In this document: in pieces, positions 1 to 6,139 of the stretch
Layout of the letters: each line of letters starts with the position of its first letter
How positions within the stretch are numbered: the first letter of the stretch is position 1
Assembly (NCBI GenBank): GCA_021793335.1
Contig: JAJYSW010000089.1
Coordinates: 1-12,237 of the forward strand
DNA: 12,237 nucleotides
Reading direction: 5' to 3'
Source of the DNA: Actinomycetes bacterium
GTDB lineage: Bacteria > Actinomycetota > Actinomycetes > Mycobacteriales > Micromonosporaceae
Translations under genes and position numbers: made by a program
Notes under the pieces: generated by a model
What the model saw: the letters and a program-made list of their open reading frames with translations, nothing else
Databases searched by the model: none
Told to the model about the DNA's origin: nothing

Positions 1-205
1 CGGGTATCGCCGTACCCCGCCGGGGCCGACGCGCTGCTCGTGCGCGCCCCTCGACCATGGCCTGGGTGCCGGACCGCAATGTGATCTCCAGCAGTCCGTG
101 GCCCGCGCCGATCCGGTCGGGCTCCGAACCGGTGACCACGTCGAAAGGCGATCCGGGTGTGCGGAGATCCCGGACTCCGGTGCCGTCGTCTGCAACGCCG
201 CTCAC
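1..205 (-). CDS. Partial hypothetical protein, 5' end only, runs off left edge
   Basis: Read leftward from a GTG at 205, the frame stays open to the window edge (68 codons). Its third positions are mostly G or C, and it gives a plausible globular sequence with stretches such as PFDVVTGSEPDRIGAG and GLLEITLRSGTQAMVEG. A GGAAAC stretch lies just upstream of the GTG as a weak ribosome binding site, and a TACCAT -10-like hexamer lies about 22 bp further upstream. The same frame is open back to an ATG at 301, so a longer N-terminus is possible. It would be divergent from the methyltransferase, sharing a short promoter region of roughly 95 bp. I do not recognise the family, and the last 20 codons before the edge are arginine-rich and less convincing. 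Coding status is an inference from composition only. Confidence 0.38.
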   Translation of the reverse strand, partial: MSGVADDGTGVRDLRTPGSPFDVVTGSEPDRIGAGHGLLEITLRSGTQAMVEGRARAARRPRRGTAIP

Positions 206-286
206 CTGTTTCCACGCGGGGATTCCGATGGTAAAACGGGTGCGTCGGAGTCGGCGACCGTGCCTCGGATGCGCTCCCCGCACTGG

Positions 287-300
287 TAGGTTCGATCGCA
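287..300 (+). promoter_or_regulatory. Candidate -10 element for a leaderless methyltransferase transcript
   Basis: TAGGTT at 287-292 fits the actinobacterial TANNNT -10 pattern. It ends 7 nt before the A of the ATG at 300, which would put the transcription start on or next to the start codon. No convincing Shine-Dalgarno sequence precedes this ATG and no clear -35 hexamer is visible. Leaderless mRNAs are common in actinomycetes, so this explains both the start choice and the missing ribosome binding site. Confidence 0.4.
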
Positions 301-1163
301 TGGCGCATCACTCGTCCCATGGGCACCGAGCGGCCGTCGACTTCGGCGAGGAGATCGAGCACCTCCGTGAGAGCGCCGAGGCCGAATCCGAGCGATACCG
401 GCGTCTCGCCGAGCAGCTCTCCGAACCCGGCGACCGCGTCTACGTCGACGTGGGTTGCGGCGGGGCCGGTATGGCGTTGGCGCTCGCCGCGGCGCGCCCC
501 GAGGCTCGGGTGATCGCCGTCGACACCGCACCGGCCGTGGTCGATCTCGCGAGTGAACGAGCCGAGCAGGCCGGTCTTGCGATCGAGACCGCGGTGGCCG
601 ACGTCGGCCGTCCCGAATCCCTCGCCACAGCCGTCGACGCGCCCGCCGACCTCGTCTGGGCCAGAGGCGTCGTCCACCACATCGCCGACCAGCAGGCCGC
701 CTTGGGCGCCTTGGCGGCGCTGCTCGCAGACGGCGGGAGACTGGCCGTGGACGAAGGCGGGCCGCGACCGCAGTTCCTGCCCTGGGATCTGGGTGTGGGC
801 CGTCCGGGCCTGGAAGTCCGTCTGACCGAGGCGGGATCGCGCTTCAAAGAGGCCGTGCGCGGGGAGCACCACGGCGTATCGCTGCCGTACGGATGGAACG
901 TGGCCTTGGAGCAGGCCGGCCTGTCCGAGGTGCGGACGCTGAACGAGACCGTGGTGAAGCCCGCGCCGCTCCAAGGCGCGGACCTGGAGGCGGCCCTGCG
1001 CTCGCTCACCGCACAGGTCGACCGGTGCGAGGAATTCCTCGACGTCGAGGACCGGGCCGCCTGGAAATCACTGCTCGACGCCGAGAGCCCGCACTGGCTC
1101 GGCGCGCGCCGCGATCTCCACCACCTGGAGATCCAATTGGTCTATGTGGGCCTCAAGGGCTGA
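300..1163 (+). CDS. Class I SAM-dependent methyltransferase, 287 aa
   Basis: This cytosolic enzyme should transfer a methyl group from S-adenosylmethionine to an unidentified acceptor. The Rossmann-type SAM site is visible. Motif I is VDVGCGGAG at residues 49-57, followed by the second strand VIAVD ending in the acidic residue D75 that would bind the SAM ribose. An ADV stretch at 100-102, DLVWARGVVHHIAD at 117-130 and LLADGGRLAVDEGG at 141-154 complete a pattern like the Methyltransf_11/25 group. The C-terminal 130 residues probably form the substrate lid. The frame is open back to position 57, but that extension is arginine/proline-rich and does not look coding; the ATG at 300 begins where coding character starts and sits behind a TAGGTT -10. 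The gene stands alone and converges on the helical-repeat gene. Substrate unknown. Confidence 0.85.
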   Translation: MAHHSSHGHRAAVDFGEEIEHLRESAEAESERYRRLAEQLSEPGDRVYVDVGCGGAGMALALAAARPEARVIAVDTAPAVVDLASERAEQAGLAIETAVADVGRPESLATAVDAPADLVWARGVVHHIADQQAALGALAALLADGGRLAVDEGGPRPQFLPWDLGVGRPGLEVRLTEAGSRFKEAVRGEHHGVSLPYGWNVALEQAGLSEVRTLNETVVKPAPLQGADLEAALRSLTAQVDRCEEFLDVEDRAAWKSLLDAESPHWLGARRDLHHLEIQLVYVGLKG

Positions 1164-1169
1164 GCGCTC

Positions 1170-1184
1170 CACTGGCGACCAGTG
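1170..1184. terminator. Short inverted repeat between convergent genes
   Basis: CACTGG (1170-1175) and CCAGTG (1179-1184) form a perfect 6-bp inverted repeat around a CGA loop, filling most of the 22-bp gap between the two convergent stop codons. It lacks a T-tract on either side, so if it terminates transcription it is weak. Its position suits a bidirectional terminator. Confidence 0.3.
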
Positions 1185-1185
1185 T

Positions 1186-2454
1186 CTAGTCGTCGGATTC
1201 CAGGGTGCCGGTCTCCGCTTCGAGCTGGAAGAGCCGGTCGAGCGCCGCGAGCCCGTAGACGTCGTCGAGGTCTTCGTCGCGGGCGAAGTCGCTGAGCAGG
1301 TCGAAACCGTTTCGGACGCCGAGTTTCCCGAGCCGGTAGGCGGCTTCGATGCGGCCGTACCACGGGAAACGCGGCTCGGTCGCGAGCGTCGCGTACGCCT
1401 CGACGCCGCTGTCGGGACAGATCCCGTACAGGGCTTCGGCCACGTCGATCCCCAAGTGGTAGTCCATGCTGGATTCGACGCCGTTGATCATGCGCCACAG
1501 TGCCTGTTCGGCCTCCGCCGGGTCGTCGGCGGCGAGCTGCTCGGCGCAGACGATCCGCAGCCTGGAGGTGATGAGCGGCGCGGTGGCCAGGTGCCGGAAC
1601 GCCATGGCGGCCGTGCCGTGGCTGACGCGGCGCAGCATGTTGGCCGCGCTGTGCCGGACGTACTCTGAGACGGCGCTGTCGGTGACCAGCTGCATGAGTG
1701 CGGCCCCCGCGGCGCGCGTGGCGCAGTCGACGAGCGCGCTGGCCGCGTCCAGCCGGTGCCGGTCGTCCACGGTGCCGTCGTTCGCGATCGCTTCGAGCGC
1801 GCGGAAGCCCTCTTCGGAGCTGAATCGTCCCATGTGCTCGGCCGCTTCGAGACGCACCTCTATGTCTACTGCAGATTCTGCGGCCACTGGTGTCAGTCGC
1901 ATCGCCATGTCGCGTCCGCCGAGTTCGACGAGGTCCTGGATCAGCTGGACGCGCAGATCGGTCTCTATGCCCTCGTTCTTGATGCTGCGGACGAGGTTCC
2001 GCATCGCACGCTCGCGCCGTTCGGGGGGCTCGGCGGCGACGTCGACGGTCCCGGCGACCGCGCTCACCGTCTCGCCGGCCCTGAACGACCGATGTGCTTC
2101 GAGCACCTTGGGGTGTTTCGCGGGTGGGGTCCCACGCATACGCGCGAACTGCCTGCGGCGCTGCAGTCGCCCGGTGATCAGGAGCGCGGCCAGCACAGGA
2201 TAGAGGAGGCCGTAGCCCCAGACTCGGCCCGTGCCGAGCAGTTCGACGAGGGGGACGGGAGCGAGCGCAACGGAGAGCCGGAGCGCCCACGAACCCATGG
2301 AATGGACAGTCGCCATACGTTGAACCTCGGGTAGAAGCTTGTCTTGTCGCTGCCAGAACTGCTCGATACGGCGCCTTCTGTCACCTCTGGCGCGGCTGTA
2401 TCGCAGTCGCATCGCATTCGGCCTGGAGAGTCGATGGTCGAGTGCCGGGGCCAT
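1186..2454 (-). CDS. Membrane-anchored HEAT-like helical-repeat protein, 422 aa
   Basis: The N-terminus is basic (residues 1-45), followed by two hydrophobic stretches at about 55-73 and 79-95 that probably form a transmembrane hairpin. The rest, about 145-415, is a run of amphipathic helices rich in Ala, Leu, Glu and Arg, for example DLRVQLIQDLVELGG, VRLEAAEHMGRF, DRHRLDAASALVD and GRIEAAYRLGKLG. Their spacing resembles HEAT or PBS-lyase-type repeats, usually protein-binding scaffolds; no catalytic motif is visible. The ATG at 2454 was chosen because codons further upstream in the open frame lose coding character. An AGGG about 10 nt before it is a marginal ribosome binding site, and an in-frame ATG at 2412 is the main alternative. 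The gene stands alone, divergent from the 2938 gene. The HEAT assignment rests on pattern, not on a search. Confidence 0.72.
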   Translation of the reverse strand: MAPALDHRLSRPNAMRLRYSRARGDRRRRIEQFWQRQDKLLPEVQRMATVHSMGSWALRLSVALAPVPLVELLGTGRVWGYGLLYPVLAALLITGRLQRRRQFARMRGTPPAKHPKVLEAHRSFRAGETVSAVAGTVDVAAEPPERRERAMRNLVRSIKNEGIETDLRVQLIQDLVELGGRDMAMRLTPVAAESAVDIEVRLEAAEHMGRFSSEEGFRALEAIANDGTVDDRHRLDAASALVDCATRAAGAALMQLVTDSAVSEYVRHSAANMLRRVSHGTAAMAFRHLATAPLITSRLRIVCAEQLAADDPAEAEQALWRMINGVESSMDYHLGIDVAEALYGICPDSGVEAYATLATEPRFPWYGRIEAAYRLGKLGVRNGFDLLSDFARDEDLDDVYGLAALDRLFQLEAETGTLESDD

Positions 2455-2863
2455 AGATCTTAGACCCTGCACGGGCACGGTCGGCGCACAGGGTACGCGA
2501 CTGACGGTAACCTGTCCGCCCGCGCCACGGCGCGGGTTGGCCGAGATTTCCGGTCGGAACAGCGGTGGAACGCGGTGCGGCGGCCGCGCGTTCCCAGCAT
2601 TCGGTATACCGCCCGGGTGATCTTTTCGTGCCGCCGCGCTGCCGGAACCGTGACGGAGGCCCTGGGCGGCAGCGATGCCGCACCCGGTCGAACGATGCTC
2701 ATAAGCACTGGGGCACAAGCAGGTCAGAGTGACGCCCGGGGGAATGGAGTCGGTACCGGTGCGGCGGGGCCGCAGGGAAGCGGGGCCGGGTCCGTGCCTC
2801 GTCATCCCGGCAGAATTCGCTGAGCGGCGCTCGCGTGGTACGAAGGAAGGAGACGCACCGCTG

Positions 2864-2869
2864 TACGAT
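2864..2869 (+). promoter_or_regulatory. Candidate -10 element upstream of the proline-rich membrane protein
   Basis: TACGAT matches the TANNNT pattern and would place the transcription start near 2876, giving a leader of about 60 nt. No recognisable -35 hexamer occurs at the expected distance, so an alternative sigma factor or an activator is possible. Confidence 0.33.
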
Positions 2870-2879
2870 CGGTGCACCC

Positions 2880-2898
2880 CGGTGAAGACAGTTCACCG
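2880..2898 (+). promoter_or_regulatory. Perfect 7-bp inverted repeat in the mRNA leader
   Basis: CGGTGAA (2880-2886) and TTCACCG (2892-2898) are exact reverse complements around the loop GACAG. The element begins a few bases after the predicted transcription start of the 2938 gene. It could act as a repressor operator or as a 5' stabilising RNA hairpin; the sequence alone does not decide. Confidence 0.4.
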
Positions 2899-2937
2899 CC
2901 ACTGAGCCCACCAGAGCAGACGAGGCCATAGAGAGCG

Positions 2938-3792
2938 ATGACTTACCCGCCCCCCGGCGGCCACGACCCGCAGCAGTACCACGTGTCGAGCCAGCAGCCG
3001 CCCCAGCAGCCCAACGACCCGTACACGCAGGGTTACAGCGCTCCTCCGCCTGCGGGCTACGGTCATGACCCCAACCAGTACCCGCCGCAACCGCCCAATA
3101 TGACGCCGCCGCTCGGCGTACACCCCGGCTACCCGCAGGACCCGCACGGCTCCCCGTTGCCGCCGCCGATTCCGCCGGCGAAGCAGGGCTCGAACCTGGG
3201 GATCATCCTGGGCGTCGTCGTCGTCCTGGTCGTGCTCCTCGGCGTGGCCGCGGTCCTGATCGTGCCCGGGATGCTCGAAGACGACGATAAGGCGGCACAG
3301 AGCGGCGACGACACCACGAGCGAGCCCGCCGAGGAGTCCTCCTCCCCCGAGGAGGAGTCGCCGACGCCCGAGGAGACTCAGGAGACCGAGGACCCGATCG
3401 ACGACACCGGCGGCTCGTTCGACGACTGGGGCACGCCGGTCAACTCCGAGAACTTCGACCCGAACACGCCCGAGGGCGCCGGGATCTCGTGGGACATCGC
3501 CGTCGACATCGGCGATATGGACGCCCTGAGCGAACTGATGTGCTCGAACCCCACCGATGACATGTTGTGGGAGTACGAGTACGAGCTCGAGTACAACAGT
3601 GCTTCGAAATACGAGTTCCTCATCTGGGGCATAGCCGAGCCCGAGCAGAACGGCGAAGTGAAGGTCTGGGCCGGCTGGACGATGGACGACACCCCGCCCA
3701 CCAGCGAGGAAGACATATCCATCGGCGGCCAATACTACACCGCTGTTGAAGAGGACGGCGTCTGGAAGCTGTGCGATACCTATTACTGGTAG
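2938..3792 (+). CDS. Single-pass membrane protein with proline-rich N-terminus and secreted C-terminal domain, 284 aa
   Basis: Residues 1-86 are rich in Pro, Gln, Tyr and Gly and predicted cytoplasmic. One strong transmembrane helix follows at about 87-111 (GIILGVVVVLVVLLGVAAVL within it). Residues 113-160 form a Glu/Ser/Thr/Pro-rich acidic linker outside the cell. The remaining 120 residues look like a small extracellular domain with two cysteines (C202, C279) that could form a disulfide. Actinomycetes often couple this layout to an NTF2-like/DUF4878-type domain; the ending VWKLCDTYYW fits that type but I cannot confirm it. The ATG at 2938 is preceded by GAGAG at close spacing. The gene is monocistronic, bounded by a strong terminator. 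Function unknown; a cell-envelope role is inferred from topology only. Confidence 0.8.
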   Translation: MTYPPPGGHDPQQYHVSSQQPPQQPNDPYTQGYSAPPPAGYGHDPNQYPPQPPNMTPPLGVHPGYPQDPHGSPLPPPIPPAKQGSNLGIILGVVVVLVVLLGVAAVLIVPGMLEDDDKAAQSGDDTTSEPAEESSSPEEESPTPEETQETEDPIDDTGGSFDDWGTPVNSENFDPNTPEGAGISWDIAVDIGDMDALSELMCSNPTDDMLWEYEYELEYNSASKYEFLIWGIAEPEQNGEVKVWAGWTMDDTPPTSEEDISIGGQYYTAVEEDGVWKLCDTYYW

Positions 3793-3812
3793 CGAATCGC
3801 TCATGACCGAGC

Positions 3813-3857
3813 GGCCCGGGCCCGCGTCTTCTCAGGGAGACGCGGGCCCGGGCCTTT
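3813..3857 (+). terminator. Strong intrinsic terminator, 17-bp perfect stem
   Basis: The arms at 3813-3829 and 3838-3854 are exact reverse complements (17 bp, nearly all G-C) around an 8-nt loop, followed by TTT. CCGAGC directly 5' of the stem (3807-3812) also pairs with GCTCGG at 3862-3867, so an extended structure is possible. It starts 20 bp after the stop codon of the 2938 gene and clearly ends that transcript. Confidence 0.88.
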
Positions 3858-3962
3858 CCCCGCTCGGAGCGATGCACGCAGGGATACAGCATGATTCCGC
3901 GCCGCATCGCCGGAAATTGTCCATGGGCCGGAGACCGTTCCTTGACGGTGTGCGGCCATCTC

Positions 3963-4753
3963 ATGGCATTCGGTGCGTGTTGCGTGCTGCCCGTCTCCCG
4001 TGCCGCCACGGCGGTCGGAGAGCCGGAGCGGGGCTGCGCCGATGCTTCGCGGCCGCCTTCGCAACCGATCACGGCCTCGTCGCCGCCGGCGGCACCGCCG
4101 TCTGGGGCCACGGCTTCGAGGTCCTGCCCCCGGGTGTCCAGGACGGGCATGGCCGCTCGAATACGCTGCCGACCTGCCCGAATCCGAGATCACCGTCGTC
4201 GGTGGGCCGCCGGTCACCGGCCGTTCGCGCCCTCGTCGGCTGCGCGGCCGCTCTGCCGCGGATCGCCGGTCTGCTCCTGCGCCTCGGAGCCGTTTCGCGC
4301 AGCCTCACAGGCCATGCTCGAACGGTGCCGCGGCGACCGGCTGCGTCATGCGAACGCGGCCCTGCCGGCCGCCGGCCCGCGGGCCGAATTCCCCGTGGCG
4401 TCCTGGGCACGGCGCCTTCGTCTCCGATACGGGACTGCCCGTGCCGCAGCTGCGGGCCAGGGCGCCCGAGGGGTGTTCGCTCTTCCTCACTCTGAGCCGG
4501 GGCAACGGCGGATCGGCGTGGAGCGCGGCGGCATGGGCGCCTATGGGCCCGGCAACCGAGACCGAGGAGCGGCGACGCCGGGTATTGCGGGACCTGTGCC
4601 GGGAGGTGGTGACGTTGACGGCACTCGAAGTCATGCGGTGCCCGCGCGCGGCCGGCCTGTGCGAGGCGCTGCGGGAGCGGGCCCCGGGCCCATCGGCGGT
4701 GCGGCGACAATGCCCGCATCGGCGCCGTCGAATCGGCTATGGGCGGCGTGTGA
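3963..4753 (+). pseudogene. Decayed gene with multiple frameshifts
   Basis: No single frame explains this stretch, but protein-like segments with normal actinomycete codon bias follow one another on the plus strand in changing frames. They are: LPVSRAATAVGEPERGCADA (about 3987-4046), HGLVAAGGTAVWGHGFEVLP (near 4066-4128), LEYAADLPESEITVVGGPPV (near 4156-4215), ALVGCAAALPRIAGLL (near 4229-4280), AMLERCRGDRLRHANAAL (near 4314-4367), a longer one from about 4402 to 4690 containing HGAFVSDTGLPVPQLRAR and LREVVTLTALEVM-like helical sequence, and finally DNARIGAVESAMGGV ending at a TGA at 4751. The order suggests one ancestral protein of roughly 260 residues with at least five net frame changes. 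The start is unresolved; 3963 is an in-frame ATG for the first segment. I do not recognise the family. Local sequencing error is the alternative, but the flanking genes are intact. Confidence 0.6.
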
Positions 4754-4915
4754 TCGGGGCGGCCGTGGCCCACGCCATCGAATATGAGTGCAGAGGTCGC
4801 CGCCGGATCACGATACGATCGGGACGAGCATTGTTCGAGTCCCCCCGACGCGGCGCCGCCGAGGCCGGATCGCCTCCGCACCGCCGCGGGTCGGGGCAGT
4901 CTGTCGGGAGTACAC
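4754..4915 (+). promoter_or_regulatory. Upstream region of the 145-aa/DUF1707 gene pair
   Basis: Following the pseudogene stop, this 162-bp stretch should hold the promoter of the downstream pair. TACGAT at 4814-4819 is a TANNNT -10 candidate, but no matching -35 is visible. The downstream frame is open from an ATG at 4784, yet that extension lacks a ribosome binding site and reads as proline/arginine-rich, so I treat it as untranslated. Confidence 0.3.
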
Positions 4916-5353
4916 GTGTCGGAAGCGTCCTTCCCCGGGTTCGCGCACCCGGCGCTCCCCACCGTAGAGGAGATCCGGGCCTGGGCGCTCGATCCGTCCT
5001 CGGTCGCGCCCGAGGGCCGTCACTGGGACCTGACGCTGGCCACCGACGATCTCATCGACGTATGGCTGGAGCTCGCCGGCGACGCCACCTGCCCGAAGCG
5101 CTCCTTCGCCCTGCACATCCTCTATATCTACGCGGGCGACGCGGTGCGCACGAAATTCCGTGTCCACTCCCGCAAGCGGGTCGACAAGCTCCTCGCCAAA
5201 GCGCGGGAGACCCGAGACCAATATGTCGGACTGTGGGCCGCCAACACCAAGGCGCTCATCCGCCAGCCCGACCTGTTCGACTACGACGAATGGTGCAACG
5301 GCGGCATGGTGCGCAGACCACGGCGGCTCGGCTCCGGCCCGACGAGAAGGTGA
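4916..5353 (+). CDS. Hypothetical protein, 145 aa
   Basis: The GTG at 4916 is chosen because GGGAG lies at 4906-4910 with 5-nt spacing and coding character begins here. The protein is soluble, with no signal peptide or membrane segment. It has a TVEEIRAWALD helix (16-26), an acidic Asp/Leu-rich helix TDDLIDVWLELAG (43-55), a Leu/Ile/Tyr core ALHILYIYAG (65-74), and a basic helix HSRKRVDKLLAKARETRDQY (84-103) followed by tryptophan- and aspartate-containing sequence near the C-terminus. The last 13 residues are Arg-rich. I do not recognise the family. The stop codon is 5 bp before the next start, and the next gene's ribosome binding site lies inside its last codons, so the two are almost certainly cotranscribed and translationally coupled. 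Confidence 0.72.
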   Translation: MSEASFPGFAHPALPTVEEIRAWALDPSSVAPEGRHWDLTLATDDLIDVWLELAGDATCPKRSFALHILYIYAGDAVRTKFRVHSRKRVDKLLAKARETRDQYVGLWAANTKALIRQPDLFDYDEWCNGGMVRRPRRLGSGPTRR

Positions 5354-5358
5354 CGCAC

Positions 5359-5964
5359 ATGCCCCCCACTCCCGACCCGAACCTGCGCGTTTCGAACGCC
5401 GAACGCGAGAGCATCATCGCCAGGCTGCACGCCGCCACCGAAGAGGGCCGCCTCGAACTCGACGAGTTCGCCGACCGCTCTCGTGAGGCGTACGCCGCCA
5501 AGACCTATGGCGAGCTCGAACACCTCCTCGCGGATCTGCCGAATACCACCGGCCAGGCGGCCGCGCCCGACACGGTCACCCGGGCCGACCGCCGCGCCGT
5601 GGACGCTCCCGCCGAGATCCATCTGACGCCCACGGCCTCCTCGGTGCACCGTAAGGGCGAATGGCTGGTGCCCCGCCGCATCAACGTCAGGTCCAAGGCC
5701 AGTTCGGTCAAGCTCGACTTCAGGCACGCGATCATCGGCACACGCGAGGTCGACATCGCGCTCAACGACATGGCGTCCTCGGTCGAGATCATCCTGCCGG
5801 ACGGCGCCTACGCGGATGACAACGTCGACATGCTGGCCAGCAGCCTCTCCAACCTCTGCGAGTACAAGGGAATGAACGGGCTGCGGTTCAACGTGACCGG
5901 TAAGACCAAGGCCAGTTCGGTCAAGATCCGCTTCGAGCGCCGCTTCCTGTGGTGGCGCTGGTAG
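5359..5964 (+). CDS. DUF1707 domain protein with repeat-built C-terminal domain, 201 aa
   Basis: Residues 10-61 match the actinobacterial DUF1707 (SHOCT-like) domain: LRVSNAERESIIARLHAA, then EGRLELDEFADR and TYGELEHLLADLP. The domain is typical of small actinobacterial proteins of unknown function, often next to membrane or envelope-stress domains. After a linker, residues 90-201 hold a beta-rich domain in which ASSV/ASSL recurs at 93, 114, 139, 160 and 185, like the SGNV-type repeats seen in other DUF1707 proteins and LiaF/DUF4097-like folds. There is no transmembrane segment; the C-terminus is FERRFLWWRW. The ATG at 5359 has a GAAGG ribosome binding site with 8-nt spacing. The frame is open far upstream, but that part is antiregister to the 4916 gene and is not coding. 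Exact role unknown. Confidence 0.88.
   Translation: MPPTPDPNLRVSNAERESIIARLHAATEEGRLELDEFADRSREAYAAKTYGELEHLLADLPNTTGQAAAPDTVTRADRRAVDAPAEIHLTPTASSVHRKGEWLVPRRINVRSKASSVKLDFRHAIIGTREVDIALNDMASSVEIILPDGAYADDNVDMLASSLSNLCEYKGMNGLRFNVTGKTKASSVKIRFERRFLWWRW
5693..5925 (+). repeat. 20-bp direct repeat inside the DUF1707 gene
   Basis: CCAAGGCCAGTTCGGTCAAG occurs identically at 5693-5712 and 5906-5925, encoding KASSVK in both places. It marks two turns of the C-terminal repeat domain whose DNA has stayed identical even at third positions. Confidence 0.85.
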
Positions 5965-6048
5965 TCGCCGCCCGCGCCCGCTTCACCCATCGCAGATAAC
6001 AGACATGTAACAGTATCGATCTAGCCCGAATTTCTCCTTATATGAGGG

Positions 6049-6077
6049 TTTACAGCGAGTCATGCTCACAATAGGCT
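6049..6077 (+). promoter_or_regulatory. Housekeeping-type promoter of the subtilase gene
   Basis: TTTACA (6049-6054, one mismatch to TTGACA) and TAGGCT (6072-6077, TANNNT form) are separated by exactly 17 bp. The start site would be near 6084, giving a leader of about 56 nt. This is the clearest promoter in the window. Confidence 0.6.
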
Positions 6078-6139
6078 CGCTTTCGTGCACCGCTTTCCAC
6101 CCTGTGCGGTGTTCACCCCCTTTGAGAGGAGCTCATCGA

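Larger units (their letters stand above)
2455..2937. other. Non-coding divergent intergenic region, 483 bp
   Basis: Every frame here gives arginine/proline-rich translations without consistent codon bias, so I see no gene. It must carry the promoters of both flanking divergent genes. A perfect 10-bp palindrome CGGTATACCG lies at 2602-2611 and a small GAGCG-G-CGCTC repeat at 2822-2832. The right end holds a TACGAT -10 candidate and a 7-bp hairpin, listed separately. No tRNA or other structured RNA was recognised. Confidence 0.55.

Noticed and set aside
1..84. Possible C-terminal end of a plus-strand gene entering from the left, stopping at 82-84
   Set aside because: Only 27 codons are visible and their bias is no better than that of the leftward frame, which stays open further and reads more like protein.
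2455..2877. N-terminal extension of the helical-repeat protein by 141 codons
   Set aside because: The upstream codons give Arg/Pro/Ser-rich sequence with poor codon bias; coding character starts near 2454.
2893..3804. 303-codon open frame on the minus strand
   Set aside because: It is antisense to the proline-rich membrane protein and consists of Arg/Val/Leu-rich low-complexity sequence; the plus-strand gene has a clear membrane segment and terminator.
4829..4845. tRNA T-loop-like GTTCGAGTCCCC
   Set aside because: The flanking five bases on each side do not pair and no acceptor or anticodon arm can be drawn, so it is not a tRNA.
4069..4962. 297-codon open frame on the minus strand over the pseudogene
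   Set aside because: Its translation is dominated by Arg, Pro, Gly and Ala with no protein-like segments, whereas the plus strand shows ordered coding-like segments.
3973..5358. N-terminal extension of the DUF1707 protein by 462 codons
   Set aside because: The open frame runs through the pseudogene and, out of register, through the 145-aa gene. DUF1707 proteins start close to the domain, and a good ribosome binding site precedes 5359.
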